Positions 1 to 8,246 of a DNA stretch of 64,000 nt are shown here, piece by piece. The stretch lies in assembly GCA_035654795.1 (NCBI GenBank), contig DASRWC010000020.1:8619-72618 (forward strand). The letters run 5' to 3'. Under the pieces are notes generated by a model that had not been told where the DNA came from, did no database searches, and saw only the letters and a program-made list of their open reading frames with translations. A program made the position numbers and the translations under genes. This DNA comes from JAAYLC01 sp035654795. Lineage in GTDB: Bacteria > Bacteroidota > Bacteroidia > Flavobacteriales > Flavobacteriaceae. Each line of letters starts with the position of its first letter. Position 1 is the stretch's first letter.

Positions 1-2
1 AA

Positions 3-2324
3 TTCGGTCCGTTGGCGGGAGCTTCGGTCCGACTGATGGATGCAACAATGCGTAACGCCATTCGAGGCGTGGTTTCCGATTTTGATGGAAATTTCAACAT
101 ACAAGCAGAATTGGAGGAAGATATGTATCTCGAGTTCCGATATATGGGGTATGAAACGCTTTTTTCTAATAAAATCCGTCTTTCAAATAATCGGAAAGAA
201 GTGATCTTGGATTCCATCCATATGGCTGCTGTTTCAGAAGGTCTGGAAGCAGTTTCATTAACCGTGAAGAAAAAAGAAATCAGTCTGGGCGAAGGCAAAA
301 TGAAAATAAAGGTGGAAGACAATCCTATGGCACAAGGGGAGTCCGCCTATGGTTTACTCAACCGATTACCCGGTGTGAGCCTAACTCACAATGGGGATAT
401 TCTCTTGAATGGAAAATCGGGTGTGAAAATTACCGTCAACGACCGTATGGTGTATATGAGTGGTGAAGAATTGAAAACTTATCTTGAATCTTTACCTTCA
501 GATGCTATTTCAAATATTGAAATCAACACCCGTCCCTCTGCGGCTATGGATGCTGAAGGAGGCGCCGGAATTTTGAATATCAACTTGAAGAAGGGCAGAA
601 GCAAGAACCTGGCAGGAAATATAACTGCCGGATATGCTTTCCAAAATCGAAACTTATGGAATGGGAATATTTTCTTAAACAAACAACACAACAAGTTTGA
701 CTGGGCTGTAATTCTAGATGCATCAGAAAAATCAAATACGCGAAATCAAGCTCTTTCTACAACCTATAATCAAGCAAGCGAACTGGAGTGGCTTAAGCAA
801 AAGGGCAAAGAAAAGAATGTACGACGCCCTTTGTTTCTTCAATTTGATACAAACCTGAATGTGACAGACAACCAAAAAACAGGAATCAATTTCCAATTAG
901 GAAAAAAGACTTCTCATAAAGATTGGGATACGGAAACCGACATAAAAGAACGTTCTACAGGAAAGATCAGACACATCCGCTCTTTTAATGATGGTGATGA
1001 GGATTTTGAATATGGCGTACTGAGCGCTTATTACGAAATCAAGACCGATACACTCGGTTCTTCGTTTCGAATTTCAGCAGACGGTTCCAAGGTAAACCGA
1101 GAACTTGACACTCATTTTTTGAACGAATTTGATGTGAATCTACCCGAGACATTTTCCGAGCGCTCAAAATCTCCTGCCCGAAATGATTATCAAATATTCG
1201 CAGGCAAAGCAGATTATCACAAATCATTTAAAAACGGAATGGTATTTAAAGTGGGTTCAAAATACAGTCGGGTCAATTTTGATAGTCAGCTTGAGTTTTA
1301 TGCCATTCAAGATAACACCCCGATATATGTTGAAAACCGAAGTAACACTTTTGATTATGAGGAAAACATTTTTGCGCTCTATTCAGAATTTGAAACAAAA
1401 TTGGGAACTAAACTGAACCTTCACACCGGTCTGCGGATGGAAAAAACATGGGGAGAGGGAGTGGAGCGAATTGCAGGAACAAATCATAAAAAGAATTACA
1501 TGGATTGGTTCCCAAGTGTTTCGCTTACCCGGCAAGTGAATGATAATTATAGTGTGGAGTTTGCTTATTTTAAAAGGATTATACGACCTCAATATGAGTT
1601 TTTGAATCCACAAATCTTTTACATAGATCCGTACAATTACATAAAAGGAAATCCATCATTAAAACCGGAAAAAAGACATATTGTGGAAATAAATAACATC
1701 ATTAAAAAGAAGTACCAGGTTGGGATTTCATTTACATATCACGAAGATTTTATTGGGGAGGTACCCAAAGCGGAAATCGAAACCAATCAAACTGTTTTTT
1801 CAATGATGAACTTAAGCAAAGCATTGGATTTTGGTATCACCGCCTTTGTTCCTGTTGAAGTCACAAAATTCTGGAGCATGAATAATACCATGGCTGCCAA
1901 TTATCAATCCTATTCCCTCGATTGGGATAACAGGTCACAACGAAAACAAGGCTCTGCTTTTGTTTTAGTACAGAATCAGCATCAACTTAAGCTTCCAAAA
2001 GAATTTCTGTTTGGAGTAAATGTGATGGCACGAAGCGGACTTACCTACGGATATTACCGGGTAGGAGGGAATTGGGGTACAGATATGTTTTTGCAAAAAA
2101 GCTTGAACAACAACACCTGGAACTTCAATCTAAAAGTCACTGACGTTTTCAGAAGTTTGAAGATGAATATTGATTATGAGTTTAATGGCAACTCCAACAA
2201 TATCAAACAGTACATGGGAGACCGTAACATTAGTTTTCAGATAAAATACCGATTTGGAAATGGAAAGAAAAACACCATTGAAAACGCGAAAGATTTTGAA
2301 GAATTTGAAAGAATAAACAAGTAA
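3..2324 (+). CDS. Outer-membrane beta-barrel receptor (TonB-dependent receptor-like), 5' truncated by window edge
   Basis: The reading frame is open to the first base of the window, so the true start lies upstream. The visible N-terminus (GASVRLMDATMRNAIRGV, then a D-x-D-G-N-F turn) is the second half of a carboxypeptidase-D regulatory-like domain, the usual first domain of Bacteroidota receptors. A plug-like region follows at about residues 100-190 (GLLNRLPGVS, LLNGKSGVKITVN, PSAAMDAEGGAGILNI). The remaining ~570 residues look like a beta-barrel rich in aromatic, alternating strands. This arrangement fits the OMP_b-brl_3 type of receptor, which is thought to import bulky ligands or to act as an outer-membrane barrel of unknown cargo. 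No SusD partner or regulator is visible, so the substrate cannot be inferred. A strong hairpin follows the stop codon. Confidence 0.85.
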   Translation, partial: FGPLAGASVRLMDATMRNAIRGVVSDFDGNFNIQAELEEDMYLEFRYMGYETLFSNKIRLSNNRKEVILDSIHMAAVSEGLEAVSLTVKKKEISLGEGKMKIKVEDNPMAQGESAYGLLNRLPGVSLTHNGDILLNGKSGVKITVNDRMVYMSGEELKTYLESLPSDAISNIEINTRPSAAMDAEGGAGILNINLKKGRSKNLAGNITAGYAFQNRNLWNGNIFLNKQHNKFDWAVILDASEKSNTRNQALSTTYNQASELEWLKQKGKEKNVRRPLFLQFDTNLNVTDNQKTGINFQLGKKTSHKDWDTETDIKERSTGKIRHIRSFNDGDEDFEYGVLSAYYEIKTDTLGSSFRISADGSKVNRELDTHFLNEFDVNLPETFSERSKSPARNDYQIFAGKADYHKSFKNGMVFKVGSKYSRVNFDSQLEFYAIQDNTPIYVENRSNTFDYEENIFALYSEFETKLGTKLNLHTGLRMEKTWGEGVERIAGTNHKKNYMDWFPSVSLTRQVNDNYSVEFAYFKRIIRPQYEFLNPQIFYIDPYNYIKGNPSLKPEKRHIVEINNIIKKKYQVGISFTYHEDFIGEVPKAEIETNQTVFSMMNLSKALDFGITAFVPVEVTKFWSMNNTMAANYQSYSLDWDNRSQRKQGSAFVLVQNQHQLKLPKEFLFGVNVMARSGLTYGYYRVGGNWGTDMFLQKSLNNNTWNFNLKVTDVFRSLKMNIDYEFNGNSNNIKQYMGDRNISFQIKYRFGNGKKNTIENAKDFEEFERINK

Positions 2325-2352
2325 GACGTTGAATTAGCATCCGACGCACCCC

Positions 2353-2390
2353 GAAAGCCGGCAACAAAAAACATTGTCGGCTTTCTCTTT
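2353..2390 (+). terminator. Rho-independent terminator after the receptor gene
   Basis: A 12-bp stem (GAAAGCCGGCAA with TTGTCGGCTTTC, one G-T wobble) closes a 9-nt A-rich loop and is followed by a short T-rich run. It lies 29 bp after the receptor stop codon. Confidence 0.7.
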
Positions 2391-2471
2391 GATTAAGGAT
2401 AGTGAAATCCCCCGATGAGGGGATTGGAATGTAGAAATCATCGGCTTATCTTGAAGAAAAAATTCGGAACT

Positions 2472-2609
2472 ATGAAGTCAAAAAAATACTTTCTCTTTTT
2501 TATGATTTTATCTGCTTTCCATGCCATGGCTCAAATAAATCCGGTTCAAAATCTTGCATGGCAGAGTGGTAGTGATGAATTTTTTCTCAAAATCTGCCAT
2601 TTGTTCTAA
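2472..2609 (+). pseudogene. Possible remnant of an exported protein (signal peptide plus 25 residues)
   Basis: From the ATG at 2472 the frame encodes a convincing signal peptide (MKSKKYFLFFMILSAFHAMA, followed by Q) and then only about 25 residues beginning INPVQNLAWQSG before a stop at 2607-2609. A 45-residue secreted peptide is possible. The abrupt end after a start typical of fibronectin-like exported proteins suggests instead the 5' stump of a deleted or frameshifted gene. No continuation was recognised downstream before the metallo-hydrolase gene at 2673. Evidence is weak, and an upstream in-frame ATG at 2415 is less likely to be the start. Confidence 0.3.
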
Positions 2610-2672
2610 ACTGACTTTTCGGATTGCTTCGGAATATATAAAACAACTTTAGATGTAACTTGTTACATTTGT

Positions 2673-3461
2673 ATGCCAATCAACAAAACCTCACTATTGA
2701 AAGTTACATTTCTCGGCACCGGCACTTCACAAGGGATTCCCGTAATCGGATGCACACACCCGGTGTGCCTTAGTTCAGATCCAAGAGATAAAAGATTGCG
2801 AGTTTCGATTCTGGTGGAATGGGAGGATTTTGCACTTGTTATTGACTGTGGTCCCGATTTTAGACAACAAATGCTTCGCGAAAATGTAAGTCGAGTAGAT
2901 GCCATTCTTTTTACTCACGAACATGCCGATCATACTGCCGGTCTGGATGATATTCGTCCTTATAATTTCATGCAAGGGAAAATGCCTTTTTACGCCCATC
3001 CGAGGGTGTTAGACTCTCTGCGCGAACGCTTCGGTTATATTTTTGCTACTGAGAATCGATATCCCGGAGCCCCTAGTGTTGCAGAATTTCCTATAACCAA
3101 AAACACGCCTTTTATTCTCGGAGGAAAAGAAATTATTCCCGTTGAAGCTTATCACGATACTTTGCCGGTATTAGGATTCCGAATAGACGATTTTACCTAC
3201 CTAACAGACATGAAAACAATTGCCGAAGAAGAAATGGCAAAAATCTACGGGACAAAGATTTTAGTAGTAAATGCGCTGCGGGAAGAACCCCATTATTCGC
3301 ATCTTACCTTAAGTGAGGCATTGGATTTCTCTAAAAAGATAAATCCACAAAAAACCTATTTCACGCATATCAGCCACGTTATGGGTTTTCATGCCGATGT
3401 TGAAAAGCGTTTACCAAAAAATGTGCATATTGCGTACGATTCTCTGACTCTAACTTTGTAA
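2673..3461 (+). CDS. MBL-fold metallo-hydrolase (PhnP-like)
   Basis: Cytosolic metallo-beta-lactamase-fold hydrolase of 262 residues. The family metal-binding motif THEHADH is at residues 81-87, and the further ligands expected of the fold are present (Y-H-D around 175, THISHVMGFH near the C-terminus). The N-terminus LGTGTSQGIP with Cys27, His29 and Cys32 resembles the structural zinc site of PhnP-type phosphodiesterases (2',3'- or 1,2-cyclic phosphates). No phosphonate genes are nearby, so the likely role is a general cyclic-phosphodiesterase-like hydrolase rather than phosphonate breakdown. It is followed after 5 bp by the 3467 gene, so the two probably share a transcript. Confidence 0.85.
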   Translation: MPINKTSLLKVTFLGTGTSQGIPVIGCTHPVCLSSDPRDKRLRVSILVEWEDFALVIDCGPDFRQQMLRENVSRVDAILFTHEHADHTAGLDDIRPYNFMQGKMPFYAHPRVLDSLRERFGYIFATENRYPGAPSVAEFPITKNTPFILGGKEIIPVEAYHDTLPVLGFRIDDFTYLTDMKTIAEEEMAKIYGTKILVVNALREEPHYSHLTLSEALDFSKKINPQKTYFTHISHVMGFHADVEKRLPKNVHIAYDSLTLTL

Positions 3462-3466
3462 CTGAA

Positions 3467-3961
3467 ATGAAACGCCAAATCTTTCTTTATCTTTTCCTCT
3501 TTGCTGTATTGTTGCTCATTTTTCAATATATGAACGAGAAGAGCATCTTCGAATCTCAAGAAAAACAAATTGAGGGCCTAAGTTCCAAATTAGAAAATGC
3601 CACAAAAGCAAGAGACAGCTTGACAACCAAGTTGGATGAATTGGATTATTTCACGCTCCAAGGAAACGACAACGCGATGACGTATTTCGAGAGTATGGGC
3701 TATGAGGCTAATGAAATCGAAGCCTATATCAGCGATCGGATTTATGATAAAAATTTGCAATCGGGAAGCAATCCTCTAGTACCTTTTGAAGGGCAGACTG
3801 GAGGAATGAAAATAAACAAGATCAAGTTTTTAAATCATAAATGGATTCTTGCAGATTTTACTGACGGCACCTATTGGGGCGAACTGCTGCTCCAATATAC
3901 GCTGGACCAGAATGGAGATATCCATTTCGAAAACTTGTCTTCCTTTATTTACCCTCGCTGA
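3467..3961 (+). CDS. Unknown membrane-anchored coiled-coil protein
   Basis: This 164-residue protein has one N-terminal hydrophobic segment (about residues 5-22) followed by a heptad-like helix (about 28-58, EKQIEGLSSKLENATKARDS). A globular C-terminal part follows with the stretch FLNHKWILADFTDGTYWGEL. The first segment is more likely a signal-anchor than a cleaved signal, since no lipobox or signal-peptidase site is evident. Its start is 5 bp behind the metallo-hydrolase, which implies co-transcription. The stop codon abuts, without a spare base, the stop codon of the convergent esterase gene. I do not recognise a functional family; similar proteins in flavobacteria are to my memory uncharacterised. 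Confidence 0.75.
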   Translation: MKRQIFLYLFLFAVLLLIFQYMNEKSIFESQEKQIEGLSSKLENATKARDSLTTKLDELDYFTLQGNDNAMTYFESMGYEANEIEAYISDRIYDKNLQSGSNPLVPFEGQTGGMKINKIKFLNHKWILADFTDGTYWGELLLQYTLDQNGDIHFENLSSFIYPR

Positions 3962-4621
3962 TTAGCGATGTGTCGCAAGCCATTGCTTTAATTCCTGGAA
4001 ATTTTGAGGAGCCACGCCATGACCTACGGGAAATTCGGAATATTTACAATCGATTCCCAAATTGCTGAAAAAAGGTGCTGACTTTCGCGCCCATGAGATA
4101 GGGATAACTTGATCTGTCGTTCCATGAGAAGTGTAAATATTCAATTTACTAAAGTCCTTTTCACGATAATCGGGAACAAGAATGTCTTCATTTACATAAC
4201 CACTCAGCCCGATTACATTTTTCACTTTTTCAGGATAGCTCAGTGCCACTGCAAAACTTAAAATAGTTCCTTGACTAAATCCGATTAAAGTTATGTTGGA
4301 TGGATCTACTTTATAATTATCAACTACTTCATCAATACAGCGCGCCACCAAGTCTCGGGACGCTATAGCCTGTTTATCATCGCTGAATTTTCCTTGGGGA
4401 TGATCAAAATAGATATTATACCAGGCGTTTCCATAGGGCTCCAAACGTATGGGCGCCCGAAATGAAAAAATGGCATATTCTGCCGGTAATTCTGAGGCAA
4501 AAGAAAACAAATCGTGCTCATCACTTCCAAAACCATGCAGCATAATAATTGCAGGCGGATGTGTAGCATCGGATTGAGCAGGACGATAATTATGTTCTAA
4601 AAGCAAATGATGTTTTTTCAT
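3962..4621 (-). CDS. Alpha/beta-hydrolase, phospholipase/carboxylesterase family
   Basis: Serine hydrolase of 219 residues. The oxyanion-hole region is IIMLHGFGS (residues 25-33), the nucleophile elbow G-F-S-Q-G has Ser116, and the likely acid and base are Asp170 (GTTDQVIP) and His201 (VGHGVAP). Length and motif order match the small cytosolic carboxylesterase/lysophospholipase family (YpfH, acyl-protein thioesterase relatives). The natural substrate is not predictable; short-chain esters or lysophospholipids are usual for the family. No signal peptide is present. It lies downstream of the 4666 and 4980 genes on the same strand, 44 bp behind the small membrane protein. Confidence 0.85.
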   Translation of the reverse strand: MKKHHLLLEHNYRPAQSDATHPPAIIMLHGFGSDEHDLFSFASELPAEYAIFSFRAPIRLEPYGNAWYNIYFDHPQGKFSDDKQAIASRDLVARCIDEVVDNYKVDPSNITLIGFSQGTILSFAVALSYPEKVKNVIGLSGYVNEDILVPDYREKDFSKLNIYTSHGTTDQVIPISWARKSAPFFSNLGIDCKYSEFPVGHGVAPQNFQELKQWLATHR

Positions 4622-4665
4622 AATTGTAAAAATAAAGGATTCTCAACTTTAGCACTCTTAAATCA

Positions 4666-4983
4666 TCAGTTTAAAAACGAAAACCACGTCTGAAATTTAC
4701 TACTCAACCACGGAATCGCGGTTTCTTTTCGTTGGGCTGCCCTGACAAAAGAGAAAATCCATAAAATTAAAGTTATAAACCAAAGGATGTCTCCCGCTAA
4801 AGGATCTATCTGAGACTGGACTACCAGAGCCACAAAAAACATAATAAACAACCCAAACATATTTTTTATATGCCATGTGGCAAAAGGAGATTTCATTTCG
4901 GTGTTGATAGAAAATGCAATTAAAAAACCGACAAAAGGAAGATAAGCTAACATCGCAATTTGTCTTGGGGAGAAAGACCTCAT
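4666..4983 (-). CDS. Small integral membrane protein, DUF4870-like
   Basis: This 105-residue protein has about three hydrophobic helices (roughly residues 9-26, 42-60, 65-84), separated by a polar loop containing FATWHIKNMFG. That loop resembles the H-x-x-Q/N-type motif of the DUF4870/Tic20-like small membrane proteins. Function is unknown. Its ATG overlaps the stop of the upstream dihydroorotase-like gene by 4 bp (ATGA), so translation is probably coupled. Confidence 0.7.
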   Translation of the reverse strand: MRSFSPRQIAMLAYLPFVGFLIAFSINTEMKSPFATWHIKNMFGLFIMFFVALVVQSQIDPLAGDILWFITLILWIFSFVRAAQRKETAIPWLSSKFQTWFSFLN

Positions 4984-6236
4984 TCTGTTAAAACAATTTG
5001 ATTGTTGGAAATTATACCATAAGCTCTTCCTTTTAAATCCTTGTTTAAAAGCGCTGCATTTTTAGAAAAAGAGTATAAATCTTTTTCGGTCAACTTCCAG
5101 AATAGGTCCGGATCAAAAAGAGATAAATTGGCCCGAGAGCCTTCCTTTATAACCATCTTTTCTTGTCCGAAAACAGCCGATAAACCTGTTAAATACTTCA
5201 CTGCCTTCTCAGTACCTACCATTTTATTTAAAGCACCAAAACAGCTTTCCAATCCGATACTGCCATAAAACGCCTGATCAAATTCCACCTTTTTGTGTTC
5301 TACATCTATGGGATTATGATCTGAAGTGACCCCGTCAATTGTTCCATCTGCCAGTCCATCTAACAAGGCATTTATATCTTCCTGAAGCCGAAGGGGAGGG
5401 AGAAGTTTGTAGTTGGTATCAAAAGTTTCCAAAACATCATCAGTAAGCATCAGATTGAAAATGGCCACACTACAGGTCACGTTTAGTCCGTTGTGCTTAG
5501 CCTCCCGAATCAGTTGAACCGATTCGCGGGTGGAAATGGTAGGAATATGCAATTTACCTCCGGTATAGCTCAATATTTTTAAATCTCTTGCAATTTGAAG
5601 TTCTTCAGAGAAGCCGGGAATTCCTTTAAGCCCCAGCTTTGTACTGTTTTCTCCTTCGTTGACAAAACCTTTGGCCGCAACCGATTTTTCAAAAGGAAAA
5701 GACTGTACCAATCCGTCAAATGCTTCTGAATATTGTAAAGCTATTTTAAGAAGATTAGCGTTTTCAATAGGTTTCTTATAATCATAAAAGGAAATGGCAC
5801 CTTCACTTTTCATATCATACAGCTCGGCAAGATCAATTCCTTTGCTCCCTATGGTGAGTGCTGCCACAGGCAAAAGATCTACCGCATTTCCAAAAGCTTT
5901 AGACTTGATAAAATTGATGATTCCTTTGGTATCGGCAATGGGGGAGGTGTTTGCATTGACAGCTACTTGTGTGAAACCGCTAAGAGCAGCTGTTCGCAAC
6001 CCATTGAGGATTGTTTCCCGGTCTTCATATCCCGGTTCTCCAAAAGAGACACTGCTGTCAATCCATCCCGGGGATACGTGAAGATTTTTTAAAATAAGCT
6101 CCCGAGTATCTCCCGAGGCAGAAAGACCGGAATTAATTTTTTGAATCACCCCGTCGGCAATAAGAATATCAGCTTCTTTGAGATGATATGGGGAGTTCTC
6201 ATCGATGATGGTGGCGTTTTTCAGGAGGATTTTCAT
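4980..6236 (-). CDS. Dihydroorotase-family amidohydrolase lacking metal-ligand histidines (PyrC-like paralogue)
   Basis: The 418-residue protein has the architecture of class I dihydroorotase/amidohydrolase: a beta-sandwich start (KNATIIDENSP), then SPGWIDSSVSFGEPGYEDRE at 55-74 where active enzymes have P-G-x-I-D-x-H-x-H-x-R-x-P-G. Both H-x-H ligands are serine here (Ser62, Ser64) and the usual arginine is glycine. The second-histidine region (PHHL in active enzymes) reads AIFNLML around 258-264. The late SDHNP motif (Asp306) and His230 remain. I infer a catalytically inactive paralogue, like the non-catalytic pyrC-prime subunits known to support aspartate transcarbamoylase in some bacteria. 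As I recall, flavobacteria often carry such a DSSVS form beside a separate intact PyrC. The gene is translationally coupled to the small membrane protein. Confidence 0.8.
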   Translation of the reverse strand: MKILLKNATIIDENSPYHLKEADILIADGVIQKINSGLSASGDTRELILKNLHVSPGWIDSSVSFGEPGYEDRETILNGLRTAALSGFTQVAVNANTSPIADTKGIINFIKSKAFGNAVDLLPVAALTIGSKGIDLAELYDMKSEGAISFYDYKKPIENANLLKIALQYSEAFDGLVQSFPFEKSVAAKGFVNEGENSTKLGLKGIPGFSEELQIARDLKILSYTGGKLHIPTISTRESVQLIREAKHNGLNVTCSVAIFNLMLTDDVLETFDTNYKLLPPLRLQEDINALLDGLADGTIDGVTSDHNPIDVEHKKVEFDQAFYGSIGLESCFGALNKMVGTEKAVKYLTGLSAVFGQEKMVIKEGSRANLSLFDPDLFWKLTEKDLYSFSKNAALLNKDLKGRAYGIISNNQIVLTE

Positions 6237-6257
6237 AATTAAAAAACTAAAGTTGGC

Positions 6258-8180
6258 CTATTTCAAAAATTTTAAAACAAGCATTTCACACAGTAAAAAA
6301 ACCAGTGCAAAAATAACGAACCATTTCCAAAGTCCGCCGTCGGAATCGGATTCATATACATCGGAAAACAGTTTGGGAATGTCTTTATGAAATTGCACAC
6401 CGTCCCAGTTGGTAGCATCCGCATAATGAAGCAATCCTTCATCTCTGTTATAGTTGAAACTCAGCTGCTGCATAACTTCTTTATTCAGGACTACCTCATA
6501 AGATCCGGCTGTGGCAGGCAGTTCATCAGTAGTGAGCAGCACATGAGTGGCCTTAGTTTGTTGCAATGGATAAAAAGCATCTTCACCTTTTCGCAATTCC
6601 AATATTTCGTTAATTCCGGGAACTTCGGGAATGGCAATTTGATTTGCGGCACCAATGGTATAATATAACTTTGGGAGAGGCAGACTGTGCAAGGCCATAT
6701 TATATATAGTAGGCACAATAAGAGGAGAGTTGGCGAAATTGGAATTTTCCCTATTTAATGCTGCCGTAAAAATGAAAGTTTTTTCTTTTTGGATTAAGAA
6801 TGGCTTGTTGTCCTCATATAAAAGAACAGGAGTGCCGCCGGATTGAAAATCAAAATACCGTTGCACGGAAGGATATTGAAAATTTTGAACTTCTTTTTCA
6901 AAAACTTCAGCATAAAGAGGATGTCCGAAAACAATTTGAGTTATTTTCTTTTCTTGATCACGTCGGGAGCCAAAACTCCCTAATTTCTGATGCGTGAAAA
7001 AAGAATTATAGCTTTGTACAGAAGACTCTTTATTCGGAATCACAAGAAGACTTCCGCCGCCGTCAGTAAAGGAATTTAATGCAGCACTCAAGGCTCCGGG
7101 AATTTCTTCCAATTCGTTGAGAATGATAAGATTTTGTGTTGGAATTAAGGAAAACTCTAGAGCTTTGGCAGAGGCTTCCTGATATTCAAATCGCTCATCA
7201 TCAAACAATCTTCGCAAAAATCCGGAATCACTTTCATTAATAGTCAAAACCTTGATCTTAGATGGTTTTCCAATCGTAAAAAAAAGCTCATTGTCAAAGG
7301 TGAGATCAGGATCTGTGATTTCAATGCGTCCGTCAATTTCTTTGTTGGCGTCTATTTCAAATTCCAAAGATGCCTTTCCTTCCGGTCCAATAGATGCCAT
7401 TGATTTTCCAAGGAGTTGGTGACCGTCATAAACAGAAACAGGAACTTCAGAGGCGCTTTCTCCCTGCTTTGAAATTACTACTTCTAACTTCATTTTTTCT
7501 GTAGAAATTGAAGTTATAAATGCAGTATCTATGGCAATATTCGCCACTTTTATGGGTTTTAACTGCACCACATCTACACGCAATTGTTCCGGAAGAGACG
7601 GAAACTCATCCAAATTTGCGAAATCGGATAAGTAAATTAATTGTTTTGTCTTTCCTGTCGAAGATGAAAGAATCTTTTCTGCGGTGAGGATTACTTCTTG
7701 TGGAGTAAGTGTTTTGGCGCTGTGGCCGAGTTTCAAAATTTCGTTCTTAAAATCAGCTGAAGAAACATTTCGTTTTTCGATGTCATTTGAAAACCAATGA
7801 AAAGTAGTATTTTCTTTAGATTCCTTATATAATTCCTGTAGTGCACCTTCGAGCAATGTCCCCTTTGCACCGGGAGCTTGCATGCTAAATGAATTATCAA
7901 TATAAATCACCATATCCACCTCATTCGCAGCCAAATGGTCTTTTGGAAAAAAGGGTCCGGCAAAAGCTAAAATCAGGGTGGCAAGCGCAAATAAGCGAAG
8001 GAAAAGGGTGATCCATTTTTTGATCTGCGAACTTTTCCGGGTTTGAATGACAACTTTTTTTAAAAGAGCAACATTGGTGAATGCTACTTTTTGAAAGCGA
8101 CGAAGCCGGAATAAGTGAATAACAATGGGGATAAGCAGTAAAAAGAGGGCGTAAAGTATCTCAGGGTTTTTAAACTGCAT
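6258..8180 (-). CDS. BatA-domain / VWA-like membrane protein
   Basis: This 640-residue protein opens with the BatA N-terminal double-transmembrane domain (TIGR02226 type): helix 1 about residues 8-25 (ILYALFLLLIPIVIHLF), a basic linker RLRRFQKVAFTNVALLKKV, and helix 2 about 58-78. A von Willebrand factor A-like domain follows, with VIYIDNSFSMQAPG at about 90-103 standing for the D-x-S-x-S metal site. A periplasmic region and a last helix near the C-terminus (WKWFVIFALVFLLCEMLVL) complete it. BatA-type proteins belong to the aerotolerance (Bat) group and related envelope assemblies; the specific role is unknown. No MoxR ATPase lies nearby. A clear promoter lies just upstream (8197-8226). Confidence 0.8.
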   Translation of the reverse strand: MQFKNPEILYALFLLLIPIVIHLFRLRRFQKVAFTNVALLKKVVIQTRKSSQIKKWITLFLRLFALATLILAFAGPFFPKDHLAANEVDMVIYIDNSFSMQAPGAKGTLLEGALQELYKESKENTTFHWFSNDIEKRNVSSADFKNEILKLGHSAKTLTPQEVILTAEKILSSSTGKTKQLIYLSDFANLDEFPSLPEQLRVDVVQLKPIKVANIAIDTAFITSISTEKMKLEVVISKQGESASEVPVSVYDGHQLLGKSMASIGPEGKASLEFEIDANKEIDGRIEITDPDLTFDNELFFTIGKPSKIKVLTINESDSGFLRRLFDDERFEYQEASAKALEFSLIPTQNLIILNELEEIPGALSAALNSFTDGGGSLLVIPNKESSVQSYNSFFTHQKLGSFGSRRDQEKKITQIVFGHPLYAEVFEKEVQNFQYPSVQRYFDFQSGGTPVLLYEDNKPFLIQKEKTFIFTAALNRENSNFANSPLIVPTIYNMALHSLPLPKLYYTIGAANQIAIPEVPGINEILELRKGEDAFYPLQQTKATHVLLTTDELPATAGSYEVVLNKEVMQQLSFNYNRDEGLLHYADATNWDGVQFHKDIPKLFSDVYESDSDGGLWKWFVIFALVFLLCEMLVLKFLK

Positions 8181-8196
8181 CTTTTCAAATAATCGC

Positions 8197-8226
8197 CAAA
8201 GATAGGAATAGCCTTCAACTATACAA
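8197..8226 (-). promoter_or_regulatory. Bacteroidota-type promoter for the BatA-domain gene
   Basis: Read on the minus strand, TTG (8224-8226) is separated by exactly 19 bp from TATCTTTG (8197-8204), matching the TTG-N19-TAnnTTTG consensus of the primary Bacteroidota sigma factor. Transcription would begin roughly 7 bp further on, leaving a leader of about 10 nt before the ATG at 8180. Confidence 0.7.
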
Positions 8227-8246
8227 AGGCGCTATTAAAAGTTCAT

